Source of the DNA: Bacteroidales bacterium
GTDB taxonomy: Bacteria > Bacteroidota > Bacteroidia > Bacteroidales > VadinHA17
Reading direction: 5' to 3'
Length of the DNA: 63,897 nucleotides
NCBI GenBank assembly: GCA_003141715.1
Contig: PLNF01000101.1
Location: 54,902 to 118,798 of the forward strand
Positions 45,579 through 53,243 of this stretch are shown here, piece by piece. Numbering within the stretch: the first letter of the stretch is position 1; each line of letters opens with the position of its first letter. A program made the translations under genes and the position numbers. A model generated the notes under the pieces. That model did no database searches. It had not been told where the DNA came from and saw only the letters and a list, made by a program, of their open reading frames with translations.

Positions 45579-46502
45579 TTAGTTATTTACGAATGTCTTT
45601 CTTATCTCAGAAACTGTTACAGAGAGTTCTTTGAATACTTCAGGTGTCATGTCAGTCTTAATTTCAGACTTGAGAATGGTGGTATTTGATGCCTTATCAA
45701 ATTCCGGTCTGATTTTTGATGTTGTGATTTTGATTTTGTCAAAAACCACTTTGAGCTTTTTAACCTGAACTATAAGGTCATCAACTGCCGGATTTCCTTT
45801 GCTACTCTCAAGTAAGTTTATAAGTATGTCGATTGAAAGTTTCTGATCAATAATCCTGCCAACAAGTTTATTGCCATTAAATTCCTTCATATCAACAAGT
45901 TGAGTTGAAATGTATAACCCCTCGAACCATCCTCCCACTAAAACCATTGCTGCAATTGCAGGCTGACCATTATCTGAGAGATATGAATTAGAGTTCATGA
46001 AAGTCTCGCTTACAATCTCCATAATAACTTCGCTGTTATTGATATTCTCCTCGAGTTTGTCAATCTGTGATTGCTCAATTGCCTTAAGGATACCCAGCCC
46101 GTCAGCCATCTTCTTTGCAGCATTCATATAATCAATAATAAGTTGTGTTTGTTCGTACAAACTGGCAAAACTTAAATCGCAGGTATAAATTCCCAGGTTA
46201 AGAGCCATGCTTTTATTTGTCACATAACTATTGACATTACCAATAGGATTGAGAAGAGACTCATCAAACCTGGCGCCGGCCGATTTAATAAGCATAGCTG
46301 ACTCAAGAGGAGAAGGCAGTGCATTAAATATTTTTTCTGCCTGCTTAATATCTTCCACCACAGCTGTTTTATCTTTTGGAACACTTACTACTGCTTCATC
46401 CTTAGGTGTTTTTGTACCTCCAGACTTACAACCTATAAGCAGGCTGGTAAACATTAAAACTACCATCAGAATTTTTGAACAAATTCCATGTTTTTTATTC
46501 AT
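45579..46502 (-). CDS. Helical lipoprotein of unknown function
   Basis: The 307-residue protein has a signal with lipobox (TSLLIGC, Cys25). After a Lys/Val-rich linker the mature part is mostly alpha-helical, with the conserved-looking segments NALPSPLESAMLIKSAGA, TNKSMALNLGIYTCDLSFAS and AAMVLVGGWFEGLYISTQLV. The pattern of a lipid-anchored helical protein in an operon with a small exported beta protein recurs in Bacteroidota. No biochemical role is known to me. It is first of the two-gene unit, and the 118-bp spacer to the next gene is a divergent promoter region. Confidence 0.8.
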   Translation of the reverse strand: MNKKHGICSKILMVVLMFTSLLIGCKSGGTKTPKDEAVVSVPKDKTAVVEDIKQAEKIFNALPSPLESAMLIKSAGARFDESLLNPIGNVNSYVTNKSMALNLGIYTCDLSFASLYEQTQLIIDYMNAAKKMADGLGILKAIEQSQIDKLEENINNSEVIMEIVSETFMNSNSYLSDNGQPAIAAMVLVGGWFEGLYISTQLVDMKEFNGNKLVGRIIDQKLSIDILINLLESSKGNPAVDDLIVQVKKLKVVFDKIKITTSKIRPEFDKASNTTILKSEIKTDMTPEVFKELSVTVSEIRKTFVNN

Positions 46503-46595
46503 AATATAAATATTTAATTGTCAAACCTATTTCACGACTAAATTAGTATAATATTTTTATTTTTCAAAAACAGCTTTAACTAATTGATGGATTTC

Positions 46596-46603
46596 TAACT
46601 TTG
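46596..46603 (+). promoter_or_regulatory. Candidate -7 element
   Basis: TAACTTTG fits TAnnTTTG and lies 17 bp before the ATG at 46621. The -33 region is not convincing (TTTA at 46575 gives only a 17-bp spacer). Confidence 0.35.
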
Positions 46604-46620
46604 TTTCAAATAATAAAAAT

Positions 46621-47136
46621 ATGATAAAATCGGATAAGAAGATCAAAGAGCTGGATGAAATACTTAATAAAGATAATAATATTGTGATAACTGAAGCAAT
46701 AGAATTACTTCGTCAGGAAAAACCATTTGAAGGTGCCGTTGGTTTGCTTACAGCCTTTTACGATAAGACCGATGATTTTTCAATCAGAAAAACTATTGCT
46801 GGTTTTATGAATGATCTGAAGGATCAGACTGTCTGCCAGGAGGTTATAGAAGAAATCAGAAAACGATGGAAATCTGATACAATCAGCATGTTAGTATCTT
46901 CGTGCTGGCAATCGGGACTCAACTATTCAGATTTTTCACTCGATCTGGCAAAAGTATTCCTGAGAGAAGATTATATAACTGCAATAGAATGTCTTACAGT
47001 AATCGAAGAGTCAGTTCATGAATTAAGCAAGGTCAGAAAAGATGAAATCATAAAGATGCTTAAGGAAAGCCCGGTTTCTCAAATTAATGAAAAGAAAGCG
47101 CTAACCCATGAATTAATTTCAATTCTGGAAAGGTAA
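46621..47136 (+). CDS. HEAT-like helical protein of unknown function
   Basis: A 171-residue cytoplasmic protein with no signal and all-alpha composition. Helical pairs repeat (VITEAIELLRQEKPFEGAVG, then RKTIAGFMNDLKDQTVCQEV, VSSCWQSGLNYSDFSLDLAK and AIECLTVIEESVHELSKVRK), like short HEAT/ARM repeats. Such scaffolds bind proteins or nucleic acids. No partner is suggested by the neighbourhood, which is divergent from the lipoprotein pair and convergent with yggS. Confidence 0.7.
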   Translation: MIKSDKKIKELDEILNKDNNIVITEAIELLRQEKPFEGAVGLLTAFYDKTDDFSIRKTIAGFMNDLKDQTVCQEVIEEIRKRWKSDTISMLVSSCWQSGLNYSDFSLDLAKVFLREDYITAIECLTVIEESVHELSKVRKDEIIKMLKESPVSQINEKKALTHELISILER

Positions 47137-47153
47137 CCGGCTCAGGGCGGTTA
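47134..47153. terminator. Short hairpin between convergent genes
   Basis: TAACCG (47134-47139) pairs with CGGTTA (47148-47153) around an 8-nt loop. The left arm includes the TAA of the HEAT-like gene and the right arm abuts the yggS stop. There is no T-run, so it is weak as a terminator. Confidence 0.35.
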
Positions 47154-47831
47154 TTATTGAATTGAATTTCTTTCTCCAAAGATTAAGCTTCCGATTCGAA
47201 CCATTGTACTTCCCTCCTTAAGAGCCAATTCATAATCTCCCGACATTCCCATAGAAATCTCCTTAAAGTAAGTGCTTGATCTAAAGTAACTGTCTTTAAG
47301 CGATTGAAAACAATCTCTCAGATATCCGAATTCCTTCTTTACCTGATTAGTGTCAGATGTAAATGTAGCCATCCCCATTACACCACAGATCCTTATATTT
47401 CTCAAACCCGATATATTAAATGATTGTAGATTTTCACACAAATCGTGCATAGGAAATCCGAATTTTGTCTCCTCAGTTGCTATATGAATCTGCAGCAGGC
47501 AATCGACAACCCTTTCAATTTTTATAGCTTCCGTGTTGACAGTAATCAATAGTTTGTATGAATCGACGGATTGTATCATACCTATAAACGATACAATATA
47601 TTTTACCTTATTGCTCTGAAGATGTCCGATGAGATGCCATTCAATATCCTTTGGAAGAAGATCTTTTTTATTCAGAAGTTCCTGAACCCGGTTTTCTCCG
47701 AAATATCTTTGTCCTTTATTATAGGCCTCGATAATATCGCTTACCGGTTTGGTTTTCGATACGGCAACAAGCTTTACAGTTGAAGGAAGCTGTGATTTTA
47801 TATAGCTTATATTACTGGCAATATCGGGCAT
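47154..47831 (-). CDS. YggS-family PLP homeostasis protein
   Basis: A 225-residue single-domain TIM barrel that binds pyridoxal 5'-phosphate but has no known reaction. It helps keep free PLP and amino/keto-acid pools in balance. The PLP lysine lies in VKLVAVSKTKP. Other motifs are YFGENRVQELLNKK, IEWHLIGHLQSNKVKYI, IQSVDSYKL, IRICGVMGMATFT, ISMGMSGDYELALKEGSTMV and RIGSLIFGER. It lies 17 bp behind the DUF1015 gene in the serine operon, which contains a PLP enzyme (SerC), so the link makes sense. Confidence 0.92.
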   Translation of the reverse strand: MPDIASNISYIKSQLPSTVKLVAVSKTKPVSDIIEAYNKGQRYFGENRVQELLNKKDLLPKDIEWHLIGHLQSNKVKYIVSFIGMIQSVDSYKLLITVNTEAIKIERVVDCLLQIHIATEETKFGFPMHDLCENLQSFNISGLRNIRICGVMGMATFTSDTNQVKKEFGYLRDCFQSLKDSYFRSSTYFKEISMGMSGDYELALKEGSTMVRIGSLIFGERNSIQ

Positions 47832-47848
47832 GTTTATTTTTTTATCTA

Positions 47849-49099
47849 CTAATCAAGTAGATGTATAACCAATCCGCTGCGGAGTTTTGGTTCAAACCAT
47901 GTTGATTTGGGAGGCATAATGTTGCCAGAATCTGCTATTGCAATAAGTTGATTCATTGACACAGGATAAAGTGCGAATGCCATTTTCATCTCACCACTAT
48001 CGACCCTCTTCTTAAGTTCACGAAGACCACGAATGCCACCGACAAAATCGATACGTTTAGACCTCCGAAGATCCTGAATGTCCAGTACAGGACTGAGTAT
48101 CTGATTTGTAAGTATCGTTACATCAAGGACTCCAATCGGATCGTTATCATCAAATGTACCGGCTTTTGCAGTAAGGCTGAACCATTTCCCGTCGAGATAC
48201 ATTGAGAAGTTATGTAGCTTCTTCGGTTTATAGGTTTTGCTGCCCTTTTCCTCAATAACAAAACTGCATTCCAGCCTGGTTAGTAATTCCTCAGAGGTCA
48301 GATCATTCAGGTCTTTAATAGTTCTGTTATAGTCAATTATCTTTAACTGATCAGCCGGGAAATGTACAGCCAGGAAAAAGTTATATTCTTCAGTTCCGTT
48401 ATGGGATGGATTATTCTCCCGCTTCTCTTTACCTACAAGTGCTGCAGCGGCAGTTCTGTGATGGCCATCGGCAACATAGGTATATGGAACCTTTTCAGCA
48501 AACAGTTTTTCAATCAGTTTGTTTGTTTCAGGTTTTTTAATAACCCAGAAATGGTGGCCAAAACCATCCTCTGCAACAAAATCATATTCAGGTTTTTCTG
48601 TGCTGACTATCCTATCTACGATCTCATCAATCTCTTTAACTGCAGTATATGTAAAAAACACAGGCTCAATATTAGCATTGTTTACGCGTACGTGCACCAT
48701 GCGGTCCTGTTCTTTATCAGGACGGGTAAGTTCATGCTTTTTAATAATGCCATTAAGATAGTCGTCGACAGATGCACACCCGACAATTCCATACTGGGTA
48801 CGCCACTTCATTGTCTGGGCATAAATATAAAAACGTGGTACTCCATCCTGAACCAGCCATCCGTTTTTTTGCCACTTCCCGAAATTCTCAACTGATTTGT
48901 TATATACCTGGTCAGAATGGGTATCAATATCTGCCGGAAGATCGATTTCTGATCTTGTAATATGAAGAAGAGAGCACTCTTTCCATTTTGCCATTTTTCT
49001 GGCCTCATCGGTATTCATTACATCATATGGCAGGCAAGCCAGATCTTTTGCCAGAGCACGCGGAGGCCTTAACCCCCTGAAAGGTTTTACTACTGCCAT
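47849..49099 (-). CDS. DUF1015-family protein, possible ParB-fold serine kinase
   Basis: A 416-residue cytoplasmic protein of the DUF1015 family. It starts KPFRGLRPPRALAKDLACLP and has the PYDV motif. The central motif YVADGHHRTAAA strongly resembles the DGHHR box of ParB/sulfiredoxin-fold free-serine kinases (SerK/SbnI). The gene lies 21 bp behind serA, which follows serC, a conserved Bacteroidota order. The context and motif suggest a phosphotransfer step on serine or phosphoserine. This is inference, since no member activity is known to me with certainty. Confidence 0.85.
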   Translation of the reverse strand: MAVVKPFRGLRPPRALAKDLACLPYDVMNTDEARKMAKWKECSLLHITRSEIDLPADIDTHSDQVYNKSVENFGKWQKNGWLVQDGVPRFYIYAQTMKWRTQYGIVGCASVDDYLNGIIKKHELTRPDKEQDRMVHVRVNNANIEPVFFTYTAVKEIDEIVDRIVSTEKPEYDFVAEDGFGHHFWVIKKPETNKLIEKLFAEKVPYTYVADGHHRTAAAALVGKEKRENNPSHNGTEEYNFFLAVHFPADQLKIIDYNRTIKDLNDLTSEELLTRLECSFVIEEKGSKTYKPKKLHNFSMYLDGKWFSLTAKAGTFDDNDPIGVLDVTILTNQILSPVLDIQDLRRSKRIDFVGGIRGLRELKKRVDSGEMKMAFALYPVSMNQLIAIADSGNIMPPKSTWFEPKLRSGLVIHLLD

Positions 49100-49120
49100 T
49101 TAATTAATAAATTTCAAGTT

Positions 49121-50041
49121 CTATTTGTTTACTTTATATTTTTCATTCCCCGTTTTGAAATAATCGAAAATCTGCCGGGCAGCAGCGAGGCATGCATACA
49201 TATTTGCTTCCTCTGTCTGCGCTCCCATTTTTTTTGATGTAAAGATAAAGCGGCCTTTGTACCTTTCCTCGAACAAGGCAATACAGTCAGGTGCGACATC
49301 AGAGAGGTACTGGAAGTCGGACCGTTCTTCAAAAATTTTAAGAAGATCATCTTCATCGATGATTTCTTTTCTTGCAGTATTAACGAGTACTGCACCCTTA
49401 GGCATTCTCTTCAACAGGTGATAACCAATTGATTTTTTGGTTTTGTCGTTTGCCGGCATATGTAAGGAGATATACTGACATTTTGAGTATAATTCTTCAG
49501 TAGTATTGCAGACCTTGACGCCATACTTCTTTATATCTTTCTCAATAACAAATGGATCGAAGGTGTAGATATCCATGCCAAATCCTTTTGCTATTTCAGC
49601 AACATGCTTGCCTACGTTTCCGAACGCATGAATCCCGATTGATTTTCTTCTGAGCTCAGTTCCCGATTTGCCAACGAATCCGCCACGAGCCTGATAAAGC
49701 ATCAGAGAAAATGCCAGTTCAGCTACAGCATTGGCATTTTGACCCGGAGTATTCATGGCTACCACATTGTGAGCAGTACAGGAAGGCAGATCGATGTTAT
49801 CATAACCGGCGCCTGCACGGACAACGATTTTAAGATTTTTTGCCGCGTCAAATACTGCTGAGGTTATCAGATCGCTTCGAACGATCATGGCATCTACATC
49901 CGAAACAGCAACAAGGAGATCTGAAACGTCCTTATAGTTTTCAAGTAACACAAGTTCATAACCTGCAGCCTCCGTAACCGTACGAATCTGGTTAATCGCA
50001 ACAGGAGCAAATGCTTTTTCTGTAGCTACAAGTACTTTCAT
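49121..50041 (-). CDS. serA: D-3-phosphoglycerate dehydrogenase, short His-to-Lys type
   Basis: The 306-residue enzyme oxidises 3-phosphoglycerate with NAD for serine synthesis. It has VVRAGAGYDNID, the Rossmann motif in HAFGNVGKHVAEIAKGFGMD, and the catalytic Arg and Glu regions in NTARKEIIDEDDL and YLSDVAPD. The usual catalytic His motif (TPHIGA) is replaced by FTSKKMGAQTEEA, with Lys271 at the His position. That places it with the short, ACT-less SerA group reported from Bacteroidota and Entamoeba. No regulatory ACT domain is present. It follows serC by 63 bp. Confidence 0.92.
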   Translation of the reverse strand: MKVLVATEKAFAPVAINQIRTVTEAAGYELVLLENYKDVSDLLVAVSDVDAMIVRSDLITSAVFDAAKNLKIVVRAGAGYDNIDLPSCTAHNVVAMNTPGQNANAVAELAFSLMLYQARGGFVGKSGTELRRKSIGIHAFGNVGKHVAEIAKGFGMDIYTFDPFVIEKDIKKYGVKVCNTTEELYSKCQYISLHMPANDKTKKSIGYHLLKRMPKGAVLVNTARKEIIDEDDLLKIFEERSDFQYLSDVAPDCIALFEERYKGRFIFTSKKMGAQTEEANMYACLAAARQIFDYFKTGNEKYKVNK

Positions 50042-50104
50042 AATGAGGTTTATATTAAATATTAAGGCTACATATCCGTTTTTATTCCTTAATATTTTGA
50101 TTAA

Positions 50105-51175
50105 TTAATTTTTTGATTCAAACTCTTTCATGGCACTTACAAGAGCTTCAACGCTTTCTTTCGGAAGAGCATTGTAGGTTGAAGCGCGGAACCCGCCTAC
50201 TGATCGGTGACCTTCAATACCAAGCATTCCTTTTGATTTGGAAAAATCGGCAAACGGTTTTTCAAGCTCTTTATATTCCGGGGCCATGACAAAGCAGATA
50301 TTCATGAGAGACCTGTCTTCAGGGTCAGCAATGGTAGGTACAAATAATTTGTTTCTGTCAATCTCATCGTAAAGAATTTTTGCTTTTTCAATATTTTTCT
50401 TCTGTATGGCTTTCACACCACCAAGGTTTTTCAGCCAGGTAAGGGTCTGCTGCGCAGCAAATATTGCAAACACGGGAGGAGTATTGAACATCGACTCACC
50501 TTTTAAATGTACCCGATAATCGAGCATCGATGGAATAGGCCGGGTTACTTTACCAAGTACATCTTCCTTTACAATGACAAAAGTAACTCCTGCTGGAGCC
50601 AGGTTCTTCTGGGCGCCTCCATAAATAAGGGAATATTTTGAAACATCAACGGGTCTGCTGAAAATATCTGATGACATATCTGCAACAAAAGGTATTTTCA
50701 CATCAAGATCTTTCTTAATCTCTGTCCCATAAATTGTATTGTTAGTGGTTATATGGAAGTAGTCTGCATCGGCAGGAATTGCGTAATTTTTTGGAATATA
50801 ATTGAATAGTTTTTCTTTGGAAGAGGCAACTTCAACTACCTCACCGAAAAGTTTTGCTTCTTTAAGAGCTTTACCGGCCCACTCACCTGTATTGAGATAA
50901 GCAGCCTTTCTGTTTAGCATATTCATTGGTACCATTGCAAACTGCAAACTTGCTCCACCGCCAAGAAACAGAACCTGGTAGCCTGCGGGTATTTCGAGCA
51001 ATTCTTTGAAAAGTGCAATTGTGTCGTTTATGCAAGCAACAAATTCCTTACTGCGGTGAGAGATCTCAAGTACAGATAGTCCTGACCCTGCAAAATCTTT
51101 TATCCCTTCAATCGTTTTATCAATTGTATACTGAGGAAGAATTGAAGGACCGGCATAAAAATTGTGTTTTTTCAT
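50105..51175 (-). CDS. serC: Phosphoserine aminotransferase
   Basis: A 356-residue PLP enzyme converting 3-phosphohydroxypyruvate and glutamate to O-phosphoserine. It shows the start [47 protein letters not shown], the PLP-lysine motif [22 protein letters not shown] and the closing [17 protein letters not shown]. Length is normal. It is followed by serA, DUF1015 and yggS. No serB is in this operon. TATTTTTG on the minus strand (complement of 51224-51231) is a possible -7 element. Confidence 0.95.
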   Translation of the reverse strand: MKKHNFYAGPSILPQYTIDKTIEGIKDFAGSGLSVLEISHRSKEFVACINDTIALFKELLEIPAGYQVLFLGGGASLQFAMVPMNMLNRKAAYLNTGEWAGKALKEAKLFGEVVEVASSKEKLFNYIPKNYAIPADADYFHITTNNTIYGTEIKKDLDVKIPFVADMSSDIFSRPVDVSKYSLIYGGAQKNLAPAGVTFVIVKEDVLGKVTRPIPSMLDYRVHLKGESMFNTPPVFAIFAAQQTLTWLKNLGGVKAIQKKNIEKAKILYDEIDRNKLFVPTIADPEDRSLMNICFVMAPEYKELEKPFADFSKSKGMLGIEGHRSVGGFRASTYNALPKESVEALVSAMKEFESKN

Positions 51176-51276
51176 AAAGGACTTTTTATAATTAATAATA
51201 GATAATTCCGAATCTGAAATTTACAAAAATATATAAATAATTATATCATCTGTTATTTAACACTTATCGGACATAT

Positions 51277-51996
51277 TTAAATATCAGCAATAAGGGCCCC
51301 ATTTTTCATTACAGGAATTTTATCGGTAAAATCAGATGTAAGACAGAATTCAATGCAATCATCAAGATTTTTATCTCTCAAACGGGTTCGCTGTGCTGTC
51401 TTTTCAATGTATCCTGGCAGATCAGGAGATGCCAGTGACCATAGATCAATTGCAGCAAGTGTTGAATCACAAATAGTTGTGTAACAATTGCTTCTCATCA
51501 GCATATCTGCTATTGCTCCTGCACATACAGTATCTTCAATATTGAATCTGTTTTTCCATCCTGCACACAGTAACAGGACGTCCCTGTCCTGCTTAATGAG
51601 CCATTGTGTAAGTGCTCCGATATTAAGGAACGATCCGACAACTGTCATATAAGCCGATAATGCCAGATTAATTATTCCGGTACCATTTGTAGTGCTGTAA
51701 ACAATGGTTTTGCCATATACCTTTTCTTTTGTGAAATTGAAAGGAGAATTCCCAAAATCCGCAAAATCCAGTACATATCCGTCACGCTCGGTGGCAACAA
51801 GATAACCTCTTGACTTGTAATCTTTTGCCTTTGCTATTTCTGCAACGGGTATGATTGAAACTGCTCCGTTGGCAAAAGCTGTGCATATAGCTGATGATGC
51901 ACGCAGTATATCTATAATTACTACAATTGAATTGACATGTCCTTCAGCTTCAAACAGAGCGGGTGAAAAACATGTCTCAAGTTTTCTTTTCGTCAT
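51277..51996 (-). CDS. comB: ComB-like 2-phosphosulfolactate phosphatase family protein
   Basis: A 239-residue Mg-dependent phosphatase-family protein. Motifs are VVIIDILRASSAICTAFANG, ATERDGYVLDFADFGNSPF, VYSTTNGTGIINLALSA, VLLLCAGWKNRFNIEDTVCA and GAIADML. In archaea ComB removes phosphate from 2-phosphosulfolactate in coenzyme M synthesis. That pathway is not expected here, so the substrate may be another phosphorylated hydroxy or amino acid. Placement between gcvT and serC hints at serine or one-carbon metabolism, or at sulfonate formation. The symbol marks the family, not a proven function. Confidence 0.85.
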   Translation of the reverse strand: MTKRKLETCFSPALFEAEGHVNSIVVIIDILRASSAICTAFANGAVSIIPVAEIAKAKDYKSRGYLVATERDGYVLDFADFGNSPFNFTKEKVYGKTIVYSTTNGTGIINLALSAYMTVVGSFLNIGALTQWLIKQDRDVLLLCAGWKNRFNIEDTVCAGAIADMLMRSNCYTTICDSTLAAIDLWSLASPDLPGYIEKTAQRTRLRDKNLDDCIEFCLTSDFTDKIPVMKNGALIADI

Positions 51997-52015
51997 AGCA
52001 GATTTTCTTCATGGA

Positions 52016-52047
52016 ATAGCTTTGTGCCTTAGAGTCTTTGTGGCTAT
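52016..52047. repeat. CTTTGTG-type hairpin repeat at gcvT end
   Basis: ATAGC (52016-52020) pairs with GCTAT (52043-52047) around a loop with TTTGTGCCTTAGAGTCTTTG. The right arm includes the gcvT stop codon (complement of 52044-52046). It belongs to the same word family as the element at 40317-40346. Confidence 0.5.
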
Positions 52048-53150
52048 GGTTTGTTATAAATAGGAAGGTCGACAATTTTTGCTTTAAGATCTTTGTTGCG
52101 GATTCGTATAAATATTTCAGTGCCAGTTTTCCAATAACCTTTATTCAGATAAGCCATTCCAATTCCCTGCTTCATCATAGGAGACATAGTTCCTGAAGTT
52201 ACTTCTCCGATTGCTTCCCCCTGAGCATTTACTACCTCATAATGCTGTCTGGGTATCCCCCTGTCTATCATCACAAAACCTTTCAGTTTTTTTTGCACTC
52301 CCTCCTCTTTCTGCTTCAATAATAGAGCTTTATCAATAAATTCCTTACCGTTGGTAAATTTAGTTATCCAGCCTAATCCTGCTTCGATTGGTGATGTATG
52401 ATCATTGATATCATTACCGTAAAGGCAAAAACCCATTTCCAGGCGTAATGTATCGCGGGCACCCAAACCTATAGGCCTGATATTAAATTCCTTGCCAGCT
52501 TCAAAAACTGCTTTCCAGAGCTTAGGTCCGTCTTCATTTTTAACATATATCTCACATCCTCCGGCGCCGGTATAACCTGTGGTAGAGAATATTACATCAT
52601 TGATTCCTGCAAAATCCAGAACCTTGAATGTATAATATTCCATATCCTCCACCGAAGTTTTAGTGAGTTTCTGCATGGCTTTCAGAGCTAATGGACCCTG
52701 TACCGCGAGCTGAGCTATACTATCTGATGCATTAATAAGTTCTTTACCCGCTTCCAGTCCGAACCGTTCTGCATTCTGAACACACCAGTTCCAGTCTTTT
52801 TCAATATTTGCTGCGTTTACTACCAGAAGGTATTTTTCAGTATTATATCTGTATACAAGCAGATCATCAACAATTCCTCCCTTACCATTCGGAAAGCAAG
52901 AATATTGGATCTTCCCGTCAAAGAGGTCTGATATATCATTTGATGTTATAAATTGAAGAAATTTCAGAGAAGAGGGACCAGTGACCCAGAATTCACCCAT
53001 GTGAGAAACGTCAAAAACCCCGACTCCCTTTCTTACCGTGATATGTTCTTCATTAATACCAAAATATTCTACAGGCATATTGTATCCGGCAAATGGAACC
53101 ATTTTGGCACCTGCCTCCTGGTGAAATTTAATAAAAGCTGTATTTTTCAT
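52044..53150 (-). CDS. gcvT: Aminomethyltransferase (glycine cleavage T protein)
   Basis: The 368-residue enzyme transfers the methylene group from the H-protein-bound aminomethyl to tetrahydrofolate, releasing ammonia. It shows [39 protein letters not shown], the [20 protein letters not shown] motif with the folate-contacting region, [44 protein letters not shown] and [18 protein letters not shown]. Length is normal. It is alone here, without gcvH or gcvP, and precedes comB and serC on the same strand, consistent with serine-glycine-C1 metabolism. Confidence 0.95.
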   Translation of the reverse strand: MKNTAFIKFHQEAGAKMVPFAGYNMPVEYFGINEEHITVRKGVGVFDVSHMGEFWVTGPSSLKFLQFITSNDISDLFDGKIQYSCFPNGKGGIVDDLLVYRYNTEKYLLVVNAANIEKDWNWCVQNAERFGLEAGKELINASDSIAQLAVQGPLALKAMQKLTKTSVEDMEYYTFKVLDFAGINDVIFSTTGYTGAGGCEIYVKNEDGPKLWKAVFEAGKEFNIRPIGLGARDTLRLEMGFCLYGNDINDHTSPIEAGLGWITKFTNGKEFIDKALLLKQKEEGVQKKLKGFVMIDRGIPRQHYEVVNAQGEAIGEVTSGTMSPMMKQGIGMAYLNKGYWKTGTEIFIRIRNKDLKAKIVDLPIYNKP

Positions 53151-53243
53151 TAAAACTTAATTATAAATAATAAACTGGATCCACTTTCCGTTAGTGGAAT
53201 TCGCAAAGCAAACAAATACTTTCCTTAAAAAATCTGATGATTA

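Noticed and set aside
48362..48895. 177-codon plus-strand ORF across the DUF1015 gene
   Set aside because: Antisense to a clear family member; aromatic- and Cys-rich shadow translation.
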